From Caballeronia fortuita (GTDB lineage: Bacteria > Pseudomonadota > Gammaproteobacteria > Burkholderiales > Burkholderiaceae), in NCBI RefSeq assembly GCF_001544835.2, contig NZ_FCNX02000001.1:434001-498000 (forward strand): a stretch of 64,000 nt of DNA. The letters are read 5' to 3'. A program made the translations under genes and the position numbers. The notes below the pieces were generated by a model. It saw only the letters and a program-made list of their open reading frames with translations, was not told the DNA's origin and searched no databases. The stretch's first letter is position 1. Each line of letters starts with the position of its first letter. This document shows, one piece after another, positions 58,535 to 64,000 of the stretch.

Positions 58535-59567
58535 GTTTCTTGACCCATTTGAGCTTTCCTGCGTTGGCGAGGTGATGACAGGCTCCTGGATAGTCGGGCG
58601 AGTTCAGGCTTCCGTTAAGGGGGCTGTCGCCAAGCACGAGTTTGTGCGCTTGCGTCGTGGTGGCTCTGAGACGTTGGAATCCGTTCTCATGTGTAGGCAA
58701 GCTGTATTCACTTCGCACCGTGGTGTGCATCACATCGAGGAAGCGGTCGAATTCTTCCGCAAAGATATCTCGACTGAACCGCTTCAACCCTTCCACACTG
58801 AAGAATTCCGACCTTGCGGCGGCGAAGTGCTCCTCATACGGACCTCCGACAAGCTCGTCGCGAGGGACGGAGCGGTTAGCATGTTCACTGTACACCGAGA
58901 GGAGCGCTTGTACGTACCGCTCCTCTTTCTTCAGCGGTTGTTTAGGGACTCGAGGGTCAGCAGGCCGCTTCGGCTTTATACCGAAGCGCTTGTAGTGCGC
59001 CTTCTCGTTGGCCGAGTGCATTTCCACCAATTCTCGGCACGGCTTTTCTTTGAAGCGAGCAAAATCAAATGCCTCAATCGCCGCCAGTACCTCAGGCGTG
59101 AGCGTTCCCTTGAGCCCCTGCTTGCTCATACGCCAGGCGTCTATAAAAGCAGCTTTGAAGTCCTCAGGCTCGGACACGAGGTAGTCGTGCAGACGAATCC
59201 CGCAATCTTGAGGGCCGCAGAGAAAGTAGGTCCGAGGCTGCGGGTATGACTTCGCTGCAATATGCTCGAAGAACTTCGCCATCTCAGGGAAGAAGTTCGA
59301 TGGTGCAAGCGGGTCCTTAAAAAACTTGCATTGAAAGATGTCCCAGCCATCGGTACGACGTGGGAGCGACATAAGAGCCTCGACGTCCCGTCCCTTGTCT
59401 CCAGGCATGCCGAGTCGCTTAACCTTCTCGTATTGCTTTCCTTTTCCCTCAAGAGTGAGACAGCATTCCTCCACAAATTGCTCCCAGCCTGCGGAGTCAA
59501 GTAGCCGAAGCTGCGCAACGGGCGCATGAGCACCCGCTTCTATCACGTAGACGGAGTTGTTCTTCAT
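58524..59567 (-). CDS. ABC-3C effector with PD-(D/E)xK-type nuclease domain
   Basis: 347 residues from ATG 59567 (MKNNSVYVIEAG). N-terminal restriction-endonuclease-like domain: WEQFVEECC (Glu33 candidate), GDKGRDVEAL with D61, and DIFQCKFF with Q79-C-K81. This is the E...D...QxK form of the fold. The C-terminal part (HYKRFG, EERYVQALLSVYSEHANR, FFSVEGLKRFSRDIF) is the ABC-3C C-terminal domain that binds the ATPase partners. Presumed action: cleaves DNA when released. The frame extends 36 codons upstream without homology. Confidence 0.83.
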   Translation of the reverse strand: MKNNSVYVIEAGAHAPVAQLRLLDSAGWEQFVEECCLTLEGKGKQYEKVKRLGMPGDKGRDVEALMSLPRRTDGWDIFQCKFFKDPLAPSNFFPEMAKFFEHIAAKSYPQPRTYFLCGPQDCGIRLHDYLVSEPEDFKAAFIDAWRMSKQGLKGTLTPEVLAAIEAFDFARFKEKPCRELVEMHSANEKAHYKRFGIKPKRPADPRVPKQPLKKEERYVQALLSVYSEHANRSVPRDELVGGPYEEHFAAARSEFFSVEGLKRFSRDIFAEEFDRFLDVMHTTVRSEYSLPTHENGFQRLRATTTQAHKLVLGDSPLNGSLNSPDYPGACHHLANAGKLKWVKKREG

Positions 59568-59730
59568 TGTTACTCGTGCCTCTCTCGAGTTTGGAGAGTC
59601 TCTCGCGAGTTGCCGATTATCAGCAAGTATGCGATGCACTCGCAATGTCGTATTCTCGTCAGCATCCGCTGGCAAATGGGCGAAGGAGGGCTTGCTCTAT
59701 GACATCATAGAACGCTCGTAACTGGACACA

Positions 59731-61179
59731 TCAACCGGGACGGTCCCAATGATTTCCCCGCCTTGCCGTCAACCCAAATCCTGCGGGTAGAACCACCATG
59801 ATAGGGACGTAGTCGCGAAGCTCCGGCAACCGCCAAAACTCAGAGGAAGTCTCATCAATGACCATCAGTTGCCCCGTGCTGTCGACCGGTTGCAGTGAGT
59901 GAAGGATGATGCCTGCGACCAGCTTCATCGACCTCATGCCTTCAATCGAGGCGACGACTTTCTCGAGGCGACGCGATTCGACCCCGGGGCCTTCCAGCGT
60001 TTCGAACGCGATGTGAAGCACGGACAACCTGTCATCGGGTACTTGCGCTACTGCTCGGCCCACATGTGTCTTCACATCACGGGCCTTCCGTTCAATTGAT
60101 GCGTCAGCATCGCAACTGAAAGTCGCCCCACTTGCCCACTCGACTGAGCTAAGGAACGTGGAAAAATATCCTGGAGGCGCCCCTGCAGACACGGTGGTTC
60201 CGTGCGCCGAAAGCGAAGTCATTGCATTTTCCGGCACCCAGTCACCGCCGAGAAGGTGGCGCAACTTCGACCCGGCCTGCTTGAGTGAGCTCGATACCAA
60301 GTCCGCGTTCAACGCTGTTCGGTCAATGATACGCGCGCGTATTGTAGCGTCAGTATCATCGGATTCAGCATAGCGGTCACCCAGCGGAAGGATAGCCGCT
60401 AGCCGTCGGGCCAACCAGTCTTGCGGCAGCGTCGAGAGCTCGACGTGAATTTGGGCGTCAATCCACACCCATTCGCGATTGTGTCGAACGACTTCTTCGG
60501 CTTGAGCCCATTGTTGCCGCCAGAGCGCTTCTTCCGCAATTGCGTATTGAGAGCGCGACGACATCCTTTTGCACTCAACGAAGAACGACTCGCCGTGCAT
60601 TTCGACTTCCATGTCGGGTGTCGGGTCAGAGCCTTCTGGGATGAAGGCCACTGCGAACCCGTGTTCCGCATAGGACAGCGCGACAAGGATTTCGAAAATG
60701 AATCCATCGGGCTCGCGTCGGCGCTTGGTGACGGTCTCGAGAATCTTCTCGTCAAGGTTCGCGACGCGGCCCCGGAACCGCAGCTTGCTTCCGATAGCGC
60801 CTAGAAAAGGCAGTGCTCGCGAAGAGTAGTAGGTTGGCAGCTCATAGGGGCGCGCGATGGCCAACTCGCACAGATACAGATACCACGCAATCGTGTCATC
60901 AAACTGGATAAGCGGCGGCTCGACCATGCCGGCGAACGACGCGGAGATTCTTTCAAACTCCGCTTTGACCGCGTCGCGTCTTGCGAGCCAGTCGTTGATA
61001 TCAATCAGCGAGACGAAGGCATCGAACGCGCGTCGAAGCACGACGGGGTCGGCCTCGGAGACCTGTACGTCGGAATCATGATTGGTGAGCGACGAAACAC
61101 GCTGCCAAAGAGGATGCGGTCGCATCAACGCTTCAAGGCGTTGCAAAGGGTCTAGCTCGCGGCGAGGGGGCGTTCCCAT
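59731..61179 (-). CDS. Putative PD-(D/E)xK nuclease of unknown system
   Basis: 482 residues from ATG 61179 (MGTPPRREL); a TTG at 61218 adds 13 residues. Near the middle, FIFEILVALSYAEHGFAVAFIPEG then PTPDMEVEMHGESFFVECKRMS gives E163, D189 and E202-C-K204, a complete PD-(D/E)xK site. No helicase or methylase domain. C-terminal half (about 300-480) is mixed and unassigned. It lies 163 bases upstream of the ABC-3C effector in the same direction, so it might share its transcript. Confidence 0.7.
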   Translation of the reverse strand: MGTPPRRELDPLQRLEALMRPHPLWQRVSSLTNHDSDVQVSEADPVVLRRAFDAFVSLIDINDWLARRDAVKAEFERISASFAGMVEPPLIQFDDTIAWYLYLCELAIARPYELPTYYSSRALPFLGAIGSKLRFRGRVANLDEKILETVTKRRREPDGFIFEILVALSYAEHGFAVAFIPEGSDPTPDMEVEMHGESFFVECKRMSSRSQYAIAEEALWRQQWAQAEEVVRHNREWVWIDAQIHVELSTLPQDWLARRLAAILPLGDRYAESDDTDATIRARIIDRTALNADLVSSSLKQAGSKLRHLLGGDWVPENAMTSLSAHGTTVSAGAPPGYFSTFLSSVEWASGATFSCDADASIERKARDVKTHVGRAVAQVPDDRLSVLHIAFETLEGPGVESRRLEKVVASIEGMRSMKLVAGIILHSLQPVDSTGQLMVIDETSSEFWRLPELRDYVPIMVVLPAGFGLTARRGNHWDRPG

Positions 61180-61282
61180 AAATTTGCAAACCAAGTTCGG
61201 TTCAGTGACGAATGGCAATGCTATCTGAAAGCGCCTCGAGGGTGATGCACTTCTTGCTGGCGGCGCAACACCTGCCGCTGGG

Positions 61283-61519
61283 TTAAGTACAATTTTTCCC
61301 GTGCGGGGCGATGTTTGTCGGTGACGCCGACAACATCAGCGGGTGCGATTTGTACAGCGTCTTGAGGCCCGAGAGGCAGCGTGCTGGCGGCGTTTTCCCG
61401 TCGAGCGCTCTAATCGACGCGTCGACGAGGGACGTTTCCGGGCCGAGATGAATGGCACCATTTGCCTCCGCCGCACTCTGCAATAGTTCTGCATTTCCTT
61501 GAGTCGCACATTCGAGCAT
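61283..61519 (-). CDS. Small hypothetical protein
   Basis: 78 residues, soluble, LQSAAEANGAIHLGPETSLVDASIRALDG. No motif and only a weak GGAAG site far upstream. It follows the two genes below in order and direction, which is the main support. Confidence 0.35.
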   Translation of the reverse strand: MLECATQGNAELLQSAAEANGAIHLGPETSLVDASIRALDGKTPPARCLSGLKTLYKSHPLMLSASPTNIAPHGKNCT

Positions 61520-61558
61520 CGTTGCTACTACAAGCTTCCTGTCGTCTTGCGACAGTCC

Positions 61559-61867
61559 CTAAGCGTTCCCGTCCATCACTGCCGGGGTGACTAGCGCCGC
61601 GTACACGTCGAGTTGGAACTGCTGTCGTTCAGCATCGAAGCCAGGCGTCTCAAAAAGAACGTGTGCCAGTGCGAGCGCGCCGCAAGCTGCCGCACCCAGT
61701 TCCCAGAACAGTTCTTTTCGAACCACGAAGCCGAAGGTCAATGTTGCAGCTGCGAGCAATCCACACAGCAGGGACGCTGCGGCGCTGAACGGTGCTCCGC
61801 CGACGGTGTCGCGAATCGCGAAGCCAAGACCGACCAACAGCGCGGCAGTTGCCGAGAAAAAGCTCAT
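61559..61867 (-). CDS. Small membrane protein
   Basis: 102 residues with three hydrophobic segments (ALLVGLGFAIR, AAASLLCGLLAAATLTFGFVV, LGAAACGALALAHVLF). Membrane topology is clear; no family is recognised. In islands such small helical proteins are often effectors, which is inference only. Confidence 0.55.
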   Translation of the reverse strand: MSFFSATAALLVGLGFAIRDTVGGAPFSAAASLLCGLLAAATLTFGFVVRKELFWELGAAACGALALAHVLFETPGFDAERQQFQLDVYAALVTPAVMDGNA

Positions 61868-61899
61868 TCAATAATTCACCGAAATCAGGAACGAAAGCT

Positions 61900-62214
61900 T
61901 TAAAACGGCAAAAACGGAATGACTTTAGCTGTCACGGACTCGAACAGTCTGACACAGACGATGTGCGCATCCGTCGATGCTTTCTCGAAATTTCCGTCGA
62001 CCGCGGTGACGGTCGGACATGCAGCCTTTGCTCTGACTGCCCTCGATACCCTCATGAGACCCAGCACTGGTGTTCCGGCCTGAACGTTGACGAGGCACAC
62101 CGGTAGCACGCCGGCTCGCGAACACTCGACTTCGACATCAAACGGGCCGAACAGCGAAGTGTATGTGAAGCGTTGTCGGCCGGCAGACGCTATGGACGCT
62201 GAATCGAAGTTCAC
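61900..62214 (-). CDS. Small hypothetical protein upstream of the membrane protein
   Basis: 104 residues, beta-rich (RFTYTSLFGPFDVEVECSRAGVLPVCLVNVQAGTPVLGLMRV). Leader of a three-gene leftward group, 32 bases before the membrane protein. Divergent from the GIY-YIG protein gene. Confidence 0.5.
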   Translation of the reverse strand: MNFDSASIASAGRQRFTYTSLFGPFDVEVECSRAGVLPVCLVNVQAGTPVLGLMRVSRAVRAKAACPTVTAVDGNFEKASTDAHIVCVRLFESVTAKVIPFLPF

Positions 62215-62362
62215 ACCTAAAGTCGAAGACCTTATCGGCCGTTATTCAGCGTGAGATGAGCCAATCGCAGAGTCCTTTCAGGACTGAAAGGTGCGCGCGC
62301 CAGCTTGTCGAACCCTACGCTCCGTCGCACATCGGCTTCGGGCGTCGTCATTTATCTTCTAA

Positions 62363-64000
62363 GTGAAAAAACTCGGCATGGCACTCACCCTTGTAGTTCT
62401 CTTCCTCTTGGTCGCGTTGCTGTCGTGGCGCTTCGGCGTGAGTCGGAAGGCAGCGTCCGCGCTCCGGACGGAACGAGACGACCTGACGTCACGGCTGGAT
62501 AAACTTCGGGCCGCCAAGGATGATAACGACGCCCTGAACGCGCAGCAGATTGCATCGTTGCACGAGCGGTTAGCAGCCGCAGAGAAAGATAGAAACTCTC
62601 TAGCACGATTCGTTAATATTCGTGATACGGCGGCTGAAGCCGACCGCATCACGTCCGAAGCAGCGGCGACGCTCGCGGCCGCCGAGAACAAAGCTGCCGA
62701 GTCATTGGCCGCTGCTCGGCAAGAGGCCGCACGCGTCACCTTGGAAGCGACCGCCGAAGCCAAGCAAAAGCGTACAGAGGCTGACCTGACTATCGCGCGT
62801 GCAAGCGCCCAGGCGGCGAAGGTCATTGATGATGCGCGCAAGCGCGCGGAAGAAATTGCCGGGGATGCGCTTCGTGCCGTGGAGGACGCGGACCGCCTGA
62901 CTGCGACCGCTGCCGCTATGAAGAATGTCATTGATGGCTACGGCGACGCGTACATGATTCCGGCTCACAGCCTATTGGATGAACTTGCCGACAGCTATTC
63001 GCATACCGAAGCCGGCAAACAGCTCAAGGTTGCTCGCGACTATTCCAAGTTGATGGCGACGCAGAACCGAGCGGCGGACTGCGATTATGTGGAGAAGCAT
63101 CGCAGAGAGACTGCAATCCGGTTTGTAGTCGACGCATTCAACGGAAAGAGCGACTCTGTTCTGTCGAGGGCGAAGCTCGACAACTTCGGCTCGCTGCAGC
63201 AGGAAATCAAGGACGCGGCTGCTCTCGTGAATCACAACGGTGCCGCCTTCAAGAACGCACGCATTCGCAAAGAATACGTCGACGCGCGCATCGAAGAGCT
63301 TGTCTGGGCGGTCCGGGCGAACGAATTGCGCGAGCGCGAGAAGGAAGAGCAACGAGCGATTCGCGAGCAGATGCGTGAGGAAGAGAAGGCTCGTCGCGAG
63401 TATGAACGCGCGATGCGCGACGCCGCGAAGGAAGAAGAGCTCATACGGCGTGCGATGGAGAAAGCTCAGGGCCAGATTGCACGCGCCAGCGACGAGCAAA
63501 AAGCACAGTACGAGGCGCAGCTCGCTGAACTCGCTGAAAAACTCCAGCAAGCAGAGGAGAAGAATCAGCGGGCTCTGTCAATGGCTCAGCAAACGAAGGC
63601 TGGGCATGTCTACATCATCTCCAACGTCGGCTCTTTCGGCGAGCATGTCTATAAAGTCGGCCTGACGCGCCGCCTTGAGCCCATGGACCGTGTCCGCGAG
63701 TTGGGTGACGCGAGCGTTCCGTTTGCATTCGACGTGCACGCGATGATTTGGTCCGACAACGCGCCCGAACTTGAACACACACTGCATCAGAAGTTTGTGG
63801 AAGCGCAGGTTAATAAAGTAAACCCACGCAAGGAGTTCTTCCGCGTCGGTCTGGCCGACCTGCGTGCAACGGTTGAGGAAATGGGTCTCAACGTTTCGTG
63901 GACGATGACGGCGGCAGCGGCGGAGTATCGCGAGAGCCTCGTAATTGCGCGCCAAATCGAGGCCGACCCGACTCAACGCGACAGATGGTTCAGACAGCAG
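62363..64000 (+). CDS. Membrane-anchored coiled-coil protein with GIY-YIG (T5orf172/MUG113-type) domain, DUF4041-like; 3' end outside window
   Basis: 546 codons are seen and the frame is still open at 64000. Start GTG 62363 directly after an in-frame TAA (ATG 62378 is an alternative). One N-terminal helix (LGMALTLVVLFLLVALLSW), then Ala/Glu-rich coiled coil (about 30-190), a DUF4041-like middle (IDGYGDAYMIPAHSLLDELADSYS onward), a second charged coiled coil (about 320-410), and a GIY-YIG-type nuclease: GHVYI 414-418, YKVGLTRR 430-437, then LEHTLHQKF. Such proteins occur in phages and defence islands; action on DNA near the membrane is inferred. Confidence 0.8.
   Translation, partial: MKKLGMALTLVVLFLLVALLSWRFGVSRKAASALRTERDDLTSRLDKLRAAKDDNDALNAQQIASLHERLAAAEKDRNSLARFVNIRDTAAEADRITSEAAATLAAAENKAAESLAAARQEAARVTLEATAEAKQKRTEADLTIARASAQAAKVIDDARKRAEEIAGDALRAVEDADRLTATAAAMKNVIDGYGDAYMIPAHSLLDELADSYSHTEAGKQLKVARDYSKLMATQNRAADCDYVEKHRRETAIRFVVDAFNGKSDSVLSRAKLDNFGSLQQEIKDAAALVNHNGAAFKNARIRKEYVDARIEELVWAVRANELREREKEEQRAIREQMREEEKARREYERAMRDAAKEEELIRRAMEKAQGQIARASDEQKAQYEAQLAELAEKLQQAEEKNQRALSMAQQTKAGHVYIISNVGSFGEHVYKVGLTRRLEPMDRVRELGDASVPFAFDVHAMIWSDNAPELEHTLHQKFVEAQVNKVNPRKEFFRVGLADLRATVEEMGLNVSWTMTAAAAEYRESLVIARQIEADPTQRDRWFRQQ

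Larger units (their letters stand above)
45689..64000. mobile_element. Genomic (defence) island inserted in comM; right end outside window
   Basis: Left boundary is the abrupt end of comM homology. To the right, GC content and codon use drop compared with the core (more A/T third positions). Nearly all identifiable genes are helicase, nuclease, HTH, toxin or SMC-like conflict genes. No integrase or transposase is visible in the 18.3 kb seen, so the mobilising enzyme should lie beyond 64000. No terminal TGT/ACA repeat of Tn7-like elements was recognised at the boundary. Confidence 0.85.

Overview
The window looks like a chromosomal segment of a beta-proteobacterium of the Burkholderiaceae (Burkholderia, Paraburkholderia or Caballeronia type). 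The first 45.7 kb is GC-rich. It carries markers typical of that family: a methionine synthase split into two genes, DUF3567 and DUF1840 proteins, a PhaM-like PHA granule protein, the DUF2844/DUF3443 pair, and the block D,D-carboxypeptidase, D-amino-acid aminotransferase, DUF493, lipB, lipA. The exact genus cannot be fixed from the sequence alone.

Layout of the core part. 1-1476: end of a chemotaxis operon (cheB 3' end, cheY, cheZ). 1715-3579: an exported DUF2844 protein and a DUF3443 lipoprotein. 3652-8026: leftward SDR oxidoreductase, dsbA, SPOR protein and argS. 8.1-16.3 kb: small proteins, the split metH pair, DUF3567, an enol-lactonase-like hydrolase, a DUF3108 protein and an IclR regulator. 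16.4-20.3 kb: rightward fumarylacetoacetase-family enzyme, branched-chain-amino-acid-type binding protein, enoyl-CoA hydratase and PhaM. 20.6-22.9 kb: a MerR regulator with the residues of an adenosylcobalamin photoreceptor (CarH/LitR type), then a ferritin-like protein. 23-26.2 kb: rfaE2, a small membrane protein, coaX-birA, and a toxin-antitoxin pair. 26.4-32.3 kb: an MCE/Mla-type lipid ABC transporter (permease, ATPase, MlaD, lipoprotein), a VanZ protein, a [2Fe-2S] protein and a hydrolase. 32.7-38.3 kb: cell-wall and lipoate genes. 38.5-43.4 kb: the dctA-dctB-dctD C4-dicarboxylate module, with a sigma-54 promoter and a nine-codon leader ORF before dctA. 43.5-44.7 kb: a TlpA-like thioredoxin and a lipoprotein.

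At 45688 the gene comM (yifB) is cut. Only its last ~200 codons remain, and homology stops abruptly in the Walker B region. From there to the end of the window (more than 18 kb, other end not seen) the base composition is lower in GC, spacing and gene types change, and almost every recognisable protein belongs to a conflict or mobile-element family. I read this as a genomic island inserted in comM. It holds an SF2 helicase with a C-terminal nuclease-like region, three excisionase/AlpA-like HTH proteins, a living and a dead XRE regulator, an AbiEi-like winged-helix protein, a rightward run of uncharacterised, translationally coupled small proteins ending in a HipA-family kinase, and a leftward three-gene ABC-3C conflict system (REase-type effector, middle component, SMC-like ATPase with a CPLC zinc hook). 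A separate PD-(D/E)xK protein, a group of small unknown proteins, and a membrane-anchored coiled-coil GIY-YIG (DUF4041-type) protein running off the end complete it.

The best candidates for an undescribed system are the 50.7-55.5 kb small-protein/HipA operon, which I cannot match to a named system, and the helicase-nuclease locus at its left. The ABC-3C system is a recognisable instance of a computationally described but experimentally little-studied class.
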